From: Kitasatospora sp. NBC_00374
GTDB lineage: Bacteria; Actinomycetota; Actinomycetes; Streptomycetales; Streptomycetaceae
NCBI RefSeq assembly: GCF_041434935.1
Contig: NZ_CP107964.1
Span: 186,001 to 250,000 of the forward strand
DNA length: 64,000 nucleotides
Reading direction: 5' to 3'
Part shown: one piece after another, positions 8,724 through 17,512 of the stretch
How the letters are laid out: each line of letters begins with the position of its first letter
How positions within the stretch are numbered: position 1 is the first letter of the stretch
The notes under the pieces: generated by a model
Databases searched by the model: none
Told to the model about the DNA's origin: nothing
What the model saw: the letters and a program-made list of their open reading frames with translations, nothing else
Position numbers and translations under genes: made by a program

Positions 8724-9565
8724 GTGACCGTGCCCCGGATATGGGCCGGAGTGGACATCGGCAAGGAACACCACCACTGCGTGGTGATCGACTCGGACGG
8801 CGGGCGGCTGCTGTCCCGCCGGGTCCTGAACGACGAGACCGCCCTGTTGGAACTGATCGGGGACGTCCTGGCCCTCGACACCGATGTTCTCTGGGCCGTC
8901 GACCTCAACCACGGCGGTGCCGCGCTGCTGATCGGACTGCTCCTTGGCCACGACCAGCCGATGGTCTACATCACCGGACTGACCGTGCACCGCGCCTCGG
9001 CCTCCTACCGAGGCGAGGGCAAGACCGACGCCAAGGACGCCTTCGTCATTGCCGACCAGGCCCGTATGCGCCGGGACCTGGGCCTGCTGCGGCCGGGCGA
9101 CGAGGTCGCCGTCGACCTGCGCACGCTGACCGCTCACCGCACCGACCTGGTCTGCGACCGCACCCGTCAGATCAACCGGCTCCGTGCTCAACTGCTGGAG
9201 ATCTTCCCGGCATTGGAGCGGGCGCTGGAGCTGACCAACAAGGGTCCGGTGGTGCTGCTGACGGGATACCAGACTCCGGCGGCGATCCGCCGCAGCGGAG
9301 CGAAACGGATCGAGACGTGGCTGCGCGACCGCAAAGTGCGCGGCGCCGCCGCACTCGCCAAGGTTGCGGTGGAGGCGGCCGAGGCCCAGCACACGGCACT
9401 GCCCGGCGAGAAGCTGGCCGCCTCGATGGTGGTTCGCCTCGCGAAGGGGGTGATGGCCCTGGACGAGGAGATCGCCGAGATCGACGCCCTGATCGAGGCC
9501 CGGCTCCACGAGCATCCGAACGCCGATGTGATCCTGAGCCTGCCCGGCATGGGCAAGCCTTTCCG
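8724..9565 (+). pseudogene. IS110-family transposase, 3'-truncated
   Basis: From a GTG at 8724 the translation is a clear IS110 DEDD transposase N-terminus: VPRIWAGVDIGKEHHHCVV, then RGEGKTDAKDAFVIADQAR, and the start of the C-terminal Tnp_20 domain at ILSLPGMG. After about codon 280 the sequence stops resembling the family and the frame ends at 9644 with unrelated residues. The Tnp_20 domain with its catalytic Ser is missing, so the element is dead. The junction lies close to the 3' end of the neighbouring YdhR-like gene. Confidence 0.8.
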
Positions 9566-9634
9566 TTGGGGCCGCCTCGCCCCGGCAGTGGAGCGAGGCG
9601 GTGTCCAGAGCCGACTCGGCGGCGACCTGCGGTG

Positions 9635-9943
9635 TCAGGTGTAGTAGGGCGAGTTCAGGTCGATGCTGGCGTCCTTGACGATGTCGCCGTCGAACAGTCG
9701 TGTCGTTGCCGGGGCTCCGGCCCGGCGGGCTTCTTCGGCGAAGGGGCCCTGGGCGAAGGCCAGGGCGTTCTCGGCGCTGTCGAACTCGTAGAAGCCACCG
9801 ATGGTGTGGGTGCCGATCCCGGACAGCCACGTCTTGCGGATCAGACCCGGCGCGGTCTTCAGGGCCACGTTGACCTGGTGCCAGTCGAACTGCTCGAACG
9901 GCACTGCCGCCTGGATCTCGGTGTAGAGAAACGTCTTGCCCAT
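9635..9943 (-). CDS. YdhR-like small monooxygenase-fold protein
   Basis: 102 residues; the ATG at 9941-9943 has GGAGG 6 bp upstream, while the GTG just before it lies too close to that site. The sequence (FEQFDWHQVNVALKTAPG, GTHTIGGFYEFDSAENALAF) matches the dimeric alpha/beta-barrel YdhR family, putative cofactor-free monooxygenases. It is divergent from a TetR gene with ACTAG half-sites between them, suggesting TetR-controlled induction. Confidence 0.75.
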   Translation of the reverse strand: MGKTFLYTEIQAAVPFEQFDWHQVNVALKTAPGLIRKTWLSGIGTHTIGGFYEFDSAENALAFAQGPFAEEARRAGAPATTRLFDGDIVKDASIDLNSPYYT

Positions 9944-9981
9944 CACGAACCTCCGGTTTCGGGGCCTGCCCGGCCCACGTC

Positions 9982-10001
9982 ACTAGTACGTGCGTCCTAG
10001 T
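9982..10001. promoter_or_regulatory. candidate TetR operator (ACTAG half-sites)
   Basis: ACTAG and CTAGT form an inverted repeat with a 10-bp spacer in the divergent promoter; another ACTAG copy overlaps position 10029, just before the TetR start. Repeated half-sites between a TetR gene and its divergent target suggest an operator. Confidence 0.45.
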
Positions 10002-10047
10002 AGTGTGAGCATGGAGTAGGATGGCCGTACTAGTCAAGGGGGGTGCG

Positions 10048-10620
10048 ATGGCCGCGGACACGAAGTCCCGCATGATCGGCGCAGCGATCGGGCTGCTGCA
10101 ACGCCACGGCCTGCCTGCGATGTCCTTCACCGACGTCCTGGCCGAGAGCGGTGCCGCGCGCGGGGCGATCTATCACCATTTCCCGGGCGGCAAACAGCAA
10201 CTCGCGCTCGAAGCCGCCCGCCGCAACGCGGAGGACGTCCGCGGCCACCTGCACGAACTGCCGGCCCGCACGCCACGCGAGGTTGTGGAGGCGTTCCTCG
10301 GCAACGTCCGCCCCGTGGTGCAGGCGTCCGCCGGGGGTGGCGGCTGCGCAATCGCGGCGGTCACCGTCGACGGCGGTGCGGCCATTGCCGACCAGAGCAG
10401 CCTGCGCACTGTCGCCGCCGAAGCGTTCACCGGCTGGGTCGGCGAGCTCACCGGAAAACTCACCCAGGCCGGAATGAGCTCATCCCAGGCCGCCGATCTG
10501 GCCACCCTCATGATCGTCACACTCGAAGGCGCCCACATCCTCTGTCGCGCAGCGGGCAGCATCGCGCCTTTCGACAGCGCCGCCGCGGCCCTGCTCTCCG
10601 CTATCCCGAGCCCGGGCTGA
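10048..10620 (+). CDS. TetR-family regulator (LmrA/YxaF-like)
   Basis: 190 residues. The ATG at 10048 is preferred over one at 10021 because AAGGGGGG lies directly upstream. The helix-turn-helix (MSFTDVLAESGAARGAIYHHF) is followed by a C-terminal domain of the LmrA/YxaF type (GGCAIAAVTVDGG). Members repress nearby oxidoreductase or efflux genes; here the divergent YdhR-like gene is the obvious target. Confidence 0.85.
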   Translation: MAADTKSRMIGAAIGLLQRHGLPAMSFTDVLAESGAARGAIYHHFPGGKQQLALEAARRNAEDVRGHLHELPARTPREVVEAFLGNVRPVVQASAGGGGCAIAAVTVDGGAAIADQSSLRTVAAEAFTGWVGELTGKLTQAGMSSSQAADLATLMIVTLEGAHILCRAAGSIAPFDSAAAALLSAIPSPG

Positions 10621-10650
10621 CCCGTGTCAGACCACAGCAACGTGGCGCGC

Positions 10651-11695
10651 TGTAACGATCATGCTTCTGTCATGACATGAACAGGGCCGTGCGGGTTGGG
10701 TGTTGTTGTGACGCAATACCTTGGCCGCACGGCCTTGTCCCATCGTCTCTTCACTGGCCTTCAGCGCCGTCGACTCGGTTCGCTGATCGCAGAGTTGGCC
10801 CAGGCATGGATGGCCGCCGAGGAGGGCCGACTGCACGAGCGTCGAGGCCGCAGCCGGTTGCGTGCGGCCGGTGCGGGACCGAATCACCAGCTGGTGTTCA
10901 CCGACCGGGTCATCGCCACGCTGGTCGCCCTGAGGTTCCAGCTCCCGCACGGGGCGCTGGCCTTGCTCTACGGAGTGGACCGCTCCACGATCACCCGGGC
11001 TGTCCACGAGGTCCGTCCCCTTCTGGCCGCTCGTGGCTTTGCTGTTCCCGGACAGGGTGACCTGCGGCTTCGCACTCTCGCGGACGTCTTCGCCTATGCG
11101 GCGGCCGAGGATGTCGAGCTGCGGCTGGACGGCACGGAGGTCCGGGTTCGACGACCCCGGGCGAACAGGCCAGGCCGTCGCGCCTTCGTTTCGGGCAAGA
11201 TGCGGCAGAACACCAAGAAGGCCACTGTCGTCACTGACGGACAGGGCCGTACCCTGTGGGCCGGGGCCTTCCGACCCGGCCGAATGCACGACCAGACAGC
11301 CGTGAAAACCGAGGGAATCTGCGACCTGTTCGAACAGTACCCCCAGGTCAGAGCCAAGGTCGACGCGGGCTACCGCGGACTTGCCAAGCAGTTCCCCGAC
11401 CAGGTCCAAGCCCCGCCGCTCAAACCGAAGAAGGGCGCCCCGCCCGAAGACGTCGCCGGCTGGGACGCGGCCCGCCATCAGCAGTCTTCGGAGCGCATCC
11501 GCGTCGAGCACGCCACCGCTGAACACAAGCAGTGGCGAACTCTCCAGCGTTACCTCGGACGCCGCGAGTACTTCGACGAGACCTACGCGGCAGTCGCCGC
11601 CTTGGTCTCCGACCGCGCCGCCGAGAGGTGAGCACCAATCAGACAACCCACCAGACCAACACGCCCCGACCTCATTCGCACACAAGGCCGTTACA
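10651..11695 (+). mobile_element. IS5-family insertion sequence
   Basis: The element is bounded by imperfect inverted ends: TGTAACGATCATG at the left (10651) and the complement of TGTAACGGCCTTG at the right (ending 11695). It holds one intact transposase gene. I find no target-site duplication. The right end lies one base before the stop codon of the flavin monooxygenase gene, so the insertion just spared that gene. Confidence 0.75.
10708..11631 (+). CDS. IS5-family DDE transposase
   Basis: 307 residues from the GTG at 10708; a TTG at 10696 is an alternative. An N-terminal helix-turn-helix (GALALLYGVDRSTITRAV) precedes a DDE_Tnp_4 core with LDGTEVRVRRP (first Asp), KVDAGYRGLAKQF (second Asp) and RIRVEHATAEHKQWRTL (Glu). 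All catalytic residues look present and the frame is intact, so this copy may still be active. Confidence 0.87.
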   Translation: MTQYLGRTALSHRLFTGLQRRRLGSLIAELAQAWMAAEEGRLHERRGRSRLRAAGAGPNHQLVFTDRVIATLVALRFQLPHGALALLYGVDRSTITRAVHEVRPLLAARGFAVPGQGDLRLRTLADVFAYAAAEDVELRLDGTEVRVRRPRANRPGRRAFVSGKMRQNTKKATVVTDGQGRTLWAGAFRPGRMHDQTAVKTEGICDLFEQYPQVRAKVDAGYRGLAKQFPDQVQAPPLKPKKGAPPEDVAGWDAARHQQSSERIRVEHATAEHKQWRTLQRYLGRREYFDETYAAVAALVSDRAAER

Positions 11696-11696
11696 T

Positions 11697-12812
11697 TCAG
11701 GCAGGTTGGAAGAAGGCGAGCATTTTCTGGCTGGCGTCCGGCGACGCCAGGATTTCCTGGATGTGCGCGGACTGCCGGCCGGCAGCGCTGGTGCGTTCGA
11801 ACATCTCGCGTTCGTACTCTTCGACGGCTGCGGGAAAGTCGTCCGGGTGTGCGGCCAGCGCGAGGCCGAGCAGGGCGCCGTCGAGCAGCGCCATGTTGGC
11901 GCCCTGCCCCACCGGCGGCATCAGGTGCGCGGCATCGCCGAGCAGCGTGACGCCCAGCGTCGACGGCCAGGTCAGGCCGACCGGGAGCGTGCTGATCGAC
12001 CGCGGCAGGATCGTGTCGTCGCAAGCAGCGATCAGTGCGGTGAACCGTGGGTCCCAGCCGGCGAACAGGTCGATCAGCCGCACCCGGGCCGCGGCCGGAT
12101 CGTCGAACGGGATCCCGCTGGCGGCGAACCAGTCCTCGGCGGTGTTGTGGAAGCTGAGGTAGACGCGTACGCGGCCGTCGCCGTTCCGCTGCGCCGACAG
12201 GGATTGCCCGTTGCCGAGCACCCAGTAGTTGCCGCGCCCGACCATCGCCGCGAGGTCGGGGTGGGTGCGGTCGATGTCGGGAATGCCGAGCTCGACGACG
12301 TTCTGGCCGGTGTGCGCCGGTCGGGCGTCGGTGAGCAGTGCGCGGACCCGGGAGTTCGCGCCGTCGGCGCCGACCAACAGGCCGTACGTCGCAACCCTGC
12401 CGTCGGCGAAGTGCAGCAGGCCGTTGTCGGCGGATTCGAACGCATGCCCCCAGCGCACCGTGTGTTCGGGGAGGGAGTCCAGCAGTAGGTCGCGCAGATC
12501 GGCACGGTCGACCTCGGGTCGCTCCAGCGGTGCGTCGTCGGGCGTGTCCTCCTGCAGCAGCAGGGTGCCGTCCGGCTCGAGGAGGCGCAGATCCTGGCCT
12601 TCGGGGCGGGCGATCGCGTGGAACCGGTCGATCAGGCCGGCCTCGCGTATCGCTCGCTGCCCGGTCCCGGAGTGCAGGTCGAGCATGCCGCCCTGGCCGC
12701 GCGCACCGTGCGACGGTTCGCGTTCGTACACGACGGCGTCGATGCCGTTCACGTGCAGCACACGGGCGAGGGCCAGGCCACCCAGGCCGGCTCCGACGAT
12801 GGCGATGGTCAT
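11697..12812 (-). CDS. FAD-dependent monooxygenase (TetX/PHBH type)
   Basis: 371 residues; the ATG at 12810-12812 follows GGGGG. The FAD-binding GxGxxG is IVGAGLGGLALARVL at the N-terminus, with a mid-protein DG motif (LLVGADGANSRVR) and the GD motif LLGDAAHLMPPVGQGANMAL near residue 290. This is a single-component aromatic/polyketide hydroxylase; TetX-like members inactivate tetracyclines. It is divergent from a tetracycline-repressor-like TetR gene, which suggests induction by an aromatic substrate or antibiotic. Its 3' end abuts an IS5 element. Confidence 0.87.
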   Translation of the reverse strand: MTIAIVGAGLGGLALARVLHVNGIDAVVYEREPSHGARGQGGMLDLHSGTGQRAIREAGLIDRFHAIARPEGQDLRLLEPDGTLLLQEDTPDDAPLERPEVDRADLRDLLLDSLPEHTVRWGHAFESADNGLLHFADGRVATYGLLVGADGANSRVRALLTDARPAHTGQNVVELGIPDIDRTHPDLAAMVGRGNYWVLGNGQSLSAQRNGDGRVRVYLSFHNTAEDWFAASGIPFDDPAAARVRLIDLFAGWDPRFTALIAACDDTILPRSISTLPVGLTWPSTLGVTLLGDAAHLMPPVGQGANMALLDGALLGLALAAHPDDFPAAVEEYEREMFERTSAAGRQSAHIQEILASPDASQKMLAFFQPA

Positions 12813-12839
12813 GACTGCCCCCGATTCACCGCATTGGTC

Positions 12840-12852
12840 GATACACTGTATC
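12840..12852. promoter_or_regulatory. candidate TetR operator
   Basis: GATACACTGTATC is a 13-bp palindrome with one central base, between the divergent flavin monooxygenase and TetR genes; a second weaker dyad with TATC/GATA ends follows at about 12866-12880. Two operators in a divergent promoter recall the tetA/tetR arrangement; binding is inferred. Confidence 0.6.
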
Positions 12853-12890
12853 GCTGATGTCACCGTATCACTCGCGATAGTGTCGGCGAC

Positions 12891-13571
12891 ATGTTGGTGT
12901 GGGAGAGGCCGGAGCCGCCGGATCGGCCGGTGCCGGCCACGTTGAGCCGGGAGCGGATCGTACGAGCGGCGATCCGGCTGGCCGACGCGGACGGCCTGGA
13001 GGCGGTGTCGCTGCGCAAGGTCGCCGCCGCGCTGGGCGTCGGGCCGATGCGGCTGTACGGCTACATCGACACAAAGGACGAGTTGCTCGATCTGATGGTC
13101 GATGCGGTCCACGCCGAGATCCGGCCGACCGGAGACGGCTGGCGAGAGGTGCTGCACTCCCTTGCCGAAGCCACCCGGAAGGCCGCCCAACGGCACGCAT
13201 GGTTCGCCGACCTGATCGGTGGGCGCCCGCAGCTCGGGCCGCACACGCTGGCCTGCGGGGAGGCCGTGGTGGCCGCAATGGGCGGCGTCGACCTGGACAC
13301 CGCCGTGCCGGCGATCGCCGCGGTCAATGCGTACGTGACCGGCGCGGTGCGCCGGGAGATCACCGAGCGGCGTGCCGAGCGGGCCACCGGGATGGACAAG
13401 GAGCAGTGGCAGGCCGCCTTCGGGCCATATCTGGAGCGAACCTTCGCAACGGGCCGATTCCCGGCGCTGGCCACGGTCGTACGCGATGGCCCTCACCTGG
13501 ACGCTGACCGAACCTTCCGGACCGGTCTCGACTTCCTCCTCGACGGCATCGAAGCCCGCATCTCAAGCTGA
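12891..13571 (+). CDS. TetR-family repressor with TetR_C_1-like domain
   Basis: 226 residues, ATG at 12891. The DNA-binding part (LSRERIVRAAIRLADADG, VSLRKVAAALGVGPMRLYGY) and the C-terminal helices (GMDKEQWQAAFGPYLERTF) match the tetracycline-repressor branch of the family. It faces a TetX-like monooxygenase gene with palindromes between, so it probably represses that gene until an inducer binds. Confidence 0.87.
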   Translation: MLVWERPEPPDRPVPATLSRERIVRAAIRLADADGLEAVSLRKVAAALGVGPMRLYGYIDTKDELLDLMVDAVHAEIRPTGDGWREVLHSLAEATRKAAQRHAWFADLIGGRPQLGPHTLACGEAVVAAMGGVDLDTAVPAIAAVNAYVTGAVRREITERRAERATGMDKEQWQAAFGPYLERTFATGRFPALATVVRDGPHLDADRTFRTGLDFLLDGIEARISS

Positions 13572-13671
13572 CGCGCGGCCAAGGGGCCGGACGAGCGCCG
13601 CCCGTGGCGCCGAATCGACGCTGACGCGTTGCGACGTCGCAACCTCACCAAAGCGCGCGGCAGTGACTCCT

Positions 13672-13691
13672 CCCCCGGCTGAGGCCGGGGG
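13672..13691. repeat. IS200/IS605 subterminal hairpin (tnpB side)
   Basis: CCCCCGGC and GCCGGGGG pair perfectly with a TGAG loop. Such imperfect palindromes are recognised by the Y1 transposase. Confidence 0.7.
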
Positions 13692-13713
13692 CTTCTCGCT
13701 ATGCCGGTACGGC

Positions 13714-14898
13714 TTAGCGACGGACCAGCCCGGCCCGTAGAACATTGAGTGCTCCCACGGTGTCAGCGTGCGCGTGGTGGCCGCACCGCTGACAGTGGAA
13801 CTTCTCCTGTGCGGGCCGGTTCTCCTTGGCGACGTGCCCGCATTCGGGGCAGGTCCGGGAGGTGTTGCGGGGGTCCACGGCGATCAATTCCCGTCCGGCA
13901 CTTTCAGCCTTGGCGTGCAGGACCGCGAGGAACACCCCCCATCCGGCGTCGGCAATGCTGCGGTTGAGTCCGGCCTTTGAGGCGGACCCGTTGGGCAGGA
14001 AAACGCCCGGCTGATCGGGGTCGGGCTTCGGCTTGGGGGCCTTGCTCATGTTGCGGATCTTGAGGTCTTCGTGCGCGATGAAGTCGTGCGCGCGGACCAG
14101 TCCAAGGGCGGTCTTGTGGGCGTGGTCGAGGCGTTGGCGGCGGACCTTGCGGTGGAGGTCGGCGACCTTGGCCACGGCCTTGCGGCGGCGGTTGCTGCGC
14201 CGCTTGCACCGGGCAAGGGCCTGCTGTGCGGCTTCGATCTTCGCGGCGACGGTGCGGGCGTGGCGCGGGTTGGGCACGAACTCGCCGTTGGAGTCGGCAA
14301 GGAAGTTGGCTATGCCCAGGTCGATGCCGACCACGCTGCCCGTCGCGGGCAGCTGCTCGGGCTGGTCCTGCTCGGCGGTCAGCACGACGAACCACTTGCG
14401 GCCCTCGCGCTTGACACTGACGGTTCTGACCTTGCCGACCACGGCCCGGTGCTGATTGACCTTGACGTGTCCGACGCCTTGGAACCGGACGCGAGTGACG
14501 GGGTCGTGCGGGGTGGAGTCCCACCGGCAGCCGTCCCCGTCTTTCGGGAACTCGACCGTGTCGAACCAGTTCACACCCCGGAACCGGGGGTAGCCGGGCG
14601 TCTCACCGGACTTGACCCGGCGGAAGAACGCCGCGAACGCCTTGTCGAGACGGCGGAGAGTCGCCTGCTGGGAGGAGAACGACCACCGGCCCTGACGCTC
14701 CGGGTCGAATGCCCGGATGTCCTTGAGCTGCGCCGACTGCATCCCGTACTTGACGCTCGTCTTCGACGGGTGCCGGTAGGCGTCGCGGCGTTCCTGCAAC
14801 GCCCCGTTGTAGAGCGAACAGTGATCCCGCAGCATCTCGGCGAGTGCCTGTGTCTGACCCACGGTGGGCCGCATGAGGAACTTGTATGCACGGATCAT
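13714..14898 (-). CDS. tnpB: TnpB, RuvC-like RNA-guided nuclease
   Basis: 394 residues from the ATG at 14896-14898, which has GGGAGGGGG upstream. The helix-turn-helix N-terminus starts MIRAYKFLMRPTVGQTQAL. RuvC residues are visible in GIDLGIANF (Asp), AHEDLKIRN (Glu) and HADTVGALNV (Asp), with the zinc ribbon CPEC...CQRC between the last two. TnpB proteins are omega-RNA-guided DNA endonucleases that retain the element at its donor site. All catalytic residues are present. Guide RNA would be expected at the 3' end of the gene, towards 13655-13714. Confidence 0.92.
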   Translation of the reverse strand: MIRAYKFLMRPTVGQTQALAEMLRDHCSLYNGALQERRDAYRHPSKTSVKYGMQSAQLKDIRAFDPERQGRWSFSSQQATLRRLDKAFAAFFRRVKSGETPGYPRFRGVNWFDTVEFPKDGDGCRWDSTPHDPVTRVRFQGVGHVKVNQHRAVVGKVRTVSVKREGRKWFVVLTAEQDQPEQLPATGSVVGIDLGIANFLADSNGEFVPNPRHARTVAAKIEAAQQALARCKRRSNRRRKAVAKVADLHRKVRRQRLDHAHKTALGLVRAHDFIAHEDLKIRNMSKAPKPKPDPDQPGVFLPNGSASKAGLNRSIADAGWGVFLAVLHAKAESAGRELIAVDPRNTSRTCPECGHVAKENRPAQEKFHCQRCGHHAHADTVGALNVLRAGLVRR

Positions 14899-14948
14899 CC
14901 GGTCCACCCCCTCCCGGTGCTGACGATTGATCATACTACGCTTGGCCC

Positions 14949-15377
14949 ATGTCACCACGTTGGGAACCAGACCCCGATATACGGCGGGGAAACCATGTCG
15001 TCTCCAACCTGCACGCACACTTGGTGTTTGTCACCAAGTACCGGCGTGAGATCTTCAACGACGAGATGCTGACGCGCTGCGAGATGATCATGCGCGACGT
15101 GTGCGACGGCTTCGGCGCGGAGCTGCGGGAGTTCAACGGCGAGGGCGACCACGTCCACCTCCTGGTGCACTACCCGCCGAAGGTCTCCGTCTCCAAGCTG
15201 GTCAACAGCCTCAAGGGCGTCAGCTCCCGCTACCTGCGGGCCGAGTACACCGGGCGCATCAACCGGATCGGCATGGGGTCCGTCTTCTGGGCACCCTCGT
15301 ACTTCGCGGGGTCCTGCGGCGGCGCACCGCTCAGCATCGTCAAGGACTACATCGAGAACCAGAAGCGCCCCGTTTGA
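14949..15377 (+). CDS. tnpA: TnpA, IS200-type Y1 transposase
   Basis: 142 residues, ATG at 14949, 50 bp from the divergent tnpB. The HUH motif is HVHLLVHY near residue 75 and the nucleophilic Tyr is in IVKDYIENQ near residue 133. It catalyses single-strand excision and insertion of the element by binding the end hairpins. The frame is intact. Confidence 0.92.
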   Translation: MSPRWEPDPDIRRGNHVVSNLHAHLVFVTKYRREIFNDEMLTRCEMIMRDVCDGFGAELREFNGEGDHVHLLVHYPPKVSVSKLVNSLKGVSSRYLRAEYTGRINRIGMGSVFWAPSYFAGSCGGAPLSIVKDYIENQKRPV

Positions 15378-15442
15378 CCGTCACCACGGAGGCGCAGAGA
15401 CCTCCGGCGCTCCGCGCCTCCGTGCCAGGGATCGTATTCCCG

Positions 15443-15460
15443 CCCGGCCTGAAGGCCGGG
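15443..15460. repeat. IS200/IS605 subterminal hairpin (tnpA side)
   Basis: CCCGGCC and GGCCGGG pair perfectly with a TGAA loop. The 29 bp running out of this hairpin (15456-15484) recur as an exact inverted copy at 19606-19634. Confidence 0.7.
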
Positions 15461-15485
15461 ATTCCCTGCGAAGATCAAGGATGGG

Positions 15486-15875
15486 CGAGGCCGAGCAGGC
15501 CGTCGTCCGCAGCCAGCCGGTGCCGGCGAGGAGCTCTTCACCGTGGACGCCACGCCTGCACAGGCTGACCTTTACTGGATCGGGGTGCACAACGCGCTCG
15601 GTACGCCGGACGAGGCCGTACGGTACGCGTCACGGATTGCCCCGGCGGCGTTGCCGACGGCGGAGCGCCGGGCCCGACTGGGGACGGACACGGCGAGGAT
15701 GTGGCAGCAGCTCGGGGATCACCGTCAGACGTTCGCCGCGCTGCGGCTGGTGGAGCAGGCGGCGCCGGAGGAGGCGCAGCGGCCGGCGTTGCGTGCGATG
15801 ACGGCGGGGTTGTTGTACGGGCCGGTCGCACTGCCGGGGCTGCGGGAGTTCGCGCAACGGACCGGGGCTGCATAG
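15486..15875 (+). pseudogene. C-terminal remnant of a helix-turn-helix/TPR regulator
   Basis: The frame reads GEELFTVDATPAQADLYWIG followed by VHNALGTPDEAVRYASRI and ends at 15875 after a helical tail. This matches the C-terminal half of the abundant Streptomyces XRE-family regulators that carry tetratricopeptide-like repeats. The DNA-binding half is missing upstream because the IS200/IS605 element ends there. A GTG at 15543 could in principle start a short protein, but a relic is more likely. Confidence 0.6.
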
Positions 15876-16165
15876 ATGCTGGCGACCGCCGAGAGCGCGG
15901 CCTTCATGGTCCGGCCCGCGGTAATGGTCAGCCGAGTACTCGCCGATCTCCGGTTCGGTCGGCGACGTCCTCCCCGCCCCGTCGGGGTGGTCGTCTGCGG
16001 CCTTTTCGTAGTCTGCTCCCCGCACGCGCGGGGAGCGCCCGCTGCATTCGGCCCTGGTATCGGGCCGCAGCGGCATCGGGCGGAGTGGAACGCCGAAGCC
16101 CCGTCACCGGGCCGGACCGCTGTGGGGCGGGATCCGGGTCCGGTGGCGGGGCCGCCGTCGGCGGG

Positions 16166-16582
16166 TCAGCCGCAGTGGCTCCAGGGGCTCTCGTACGAGC
16201 TCTGGTCGTTGTCGCTGAACCAGCCGTTCCACTTGACGCACTCGCCCGCGGCGTGGGCGTAGACCGGGCCGGCGTAGGACCCGTAGTAGCCGGTGTCGGA
16301 CTTCTGGGAGCTGCCCTGGACGGTGAGGCCGGCCGACATGTGCACCGGGGAGCCCGCGTTCCCGCGGATGGTGACCACGCAGTTGTAGCCGTTGGAGCTG
16401 TTGTAGGTCAGGTAGACCCACACGTCGCGGTTGATGAGCTGTTCGGAGTCGACGACCTTGTAGCCGGGGCCGCAGACCTCCGTCGGCGAGGCGGCGAGAG
16501 CCGAGGCCTCAGGCGCGGTCATCACGGTGGCGGCTCCGGCCATCGCGAGGGCGCCGAGGACGGAGACGAGCTTCTTGCGCAC
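16166..16582 (-). CDS. spore-associated protein A-like secreted protein
   Basis: 138 residues. A Sec signal peptide is clear (MRKKLVSVLGALAMAGAAT, cleavage after about ASA near residue 28). The mature part has CGPGYKVVDSEQL, VYLTYNSSNGYNCVV and a closing W-C-rich segment with four Cys, matching the SpaA family of Streptomyces exported proteins. Function in the family is unknown; SpaA was named for spore association. A second small secreted protein of similar design lies next to it. No gene is visible in the 290 bp on its 3' side. Confidence 0.8.
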   Translation of the reverse strand: MRKKLVSVLGALAMAGAATVMTAPEASALAASPTEVCGPGYKVVDSEQLINRDVWVYLTYNSSNGYNCVVTIRGNAGSPVHMSAGLTVQGSSQKSDTGYYGSYAGPVYAHAAGECVKWNGWFSDNDQSSYESPWSHCG

Positions 16583-16741
16583 GGAAAAACCTCTCTTGCG
16601 CCGAACATCCAGTGGTTCGACACGGTCGGAAATGCGGATCTGTCGGGCTCTGGTCGGTCCGCCGGGGGACGGGCCTGCCGGAGCCGGGAACGGGACCTCG
16701 GGGGCGTTCCCGCGGCCCGTCGAGGGGGCGGGAGGCGGGGC

Positions 16742-17200
16742 TCAGCAGCCCCGGGTTCCGCTCGACACGGAGTACTCGTGGCCGGCCCAGTTGACGTAGC
16801 CGTAGGCGTAGACGCAGTAGTCCGCCGTGCCGGTCACGCCGACCGGTCCGGCGTTGTACGCGTACGATCCCTTGTCGATGCGCGACGAGGCGTCGACGGT
16901 GCAGCCGCCGCCCGTACCGGACTTCTGCAGGCACCGGTAGATCTCGACGCTGGTCGTCGCCGAGACGCCGTAGGACGCTCCGCGGTGGTAGAAGCAGGCG
17001 CTGTTGGTGCCGCCGTTGCTGCTGTTGTAGTAGATGACCAACTCGCCGATGGCACTGCCGTTGTGCGAGACGCTCTGGTGGTACGTGATGGTGCCGGAGC
17101 AGGAGGTGGCGGCCTGCGCGGTGGAGGACGCGAACAGGCTGACGCCGGCGAGCAGCGCCACACTGGCGAACACTGCGAGGACTCGGCGGAGGACGTGCAT
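16742..17200 (-). CDS. small secreted Cys-containing protein
   Basis: 152 residues from the ATG at 17198-17200; the frame is open further but MHVLRRVLAVFASVALLAGV is a typical signal-peptide start, with AQA cleavage near residue 30. The mature domain contains ELVIYYNSSNGGTNSACFYH and ends RGC, resembling its neighbour SpaA-like protein in the YxxYxSSNG pattern. Probably an exported, disulfide-stabilised protein; role unknown. Confidence 0.7.
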   Translation of the reverse strand: MHVLRRVLAVFASVALLAGVSLFASSTAQAATSCSGTITYHQSVSHNGSAIGELVIYYNSSNGGTNSACFYHRGASYGVSATTSVEIYRCLQKSGTGGGCTVDASSRIDKGSYAYNAGPVGVTGTADYCVYAYGYVNWAGHEYSVSSGTRGC

Positions 17201-17512
17201 ACGGAACCCTGTCTGAGGCGGATCATCGATGATCGATCGAACGTCGACCATGCTGGCGCAGCCGCGTAACACCGCCGTATCGCACGAGGGCCCCGCTCGT
17301 GCGCCGCTTCCGCTGCCTGAACAGCGCCTGCTCAGCAGTGACGTTCGCCGAGCAGATCGAGGTGTCCCGAGAAGCGCCCCTTCACGGAGGAGGCCGCGCC
17401 GCTCGCGGGGGTGGAACCGGCGTTCCACCCCCGGCCCGCTTCCTCGACCGGCCCACCGGGCGGTCCGCTCGGGCGGGAGTGCCCCACCGCACGCCGCCCT
17501 ATGACGCAGACG

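Larger units (their letters stand above)
13655..15480. mobile_element. IS200/IS605-family element with divergent tnpA and tnpB
   Basis: Divergent tnpB and tnpA genes are flanked by subterminal hairpins at 13672-13691 and 15443-15460, as expected for elements that transpose as single strands and lack inverted terminal repeats. The exact cleavage sites are not visible, so the ends are approximate. The right end cuts into a regulator gene whose C-terminal half remains at 15486-15875. Confidence 0.8.
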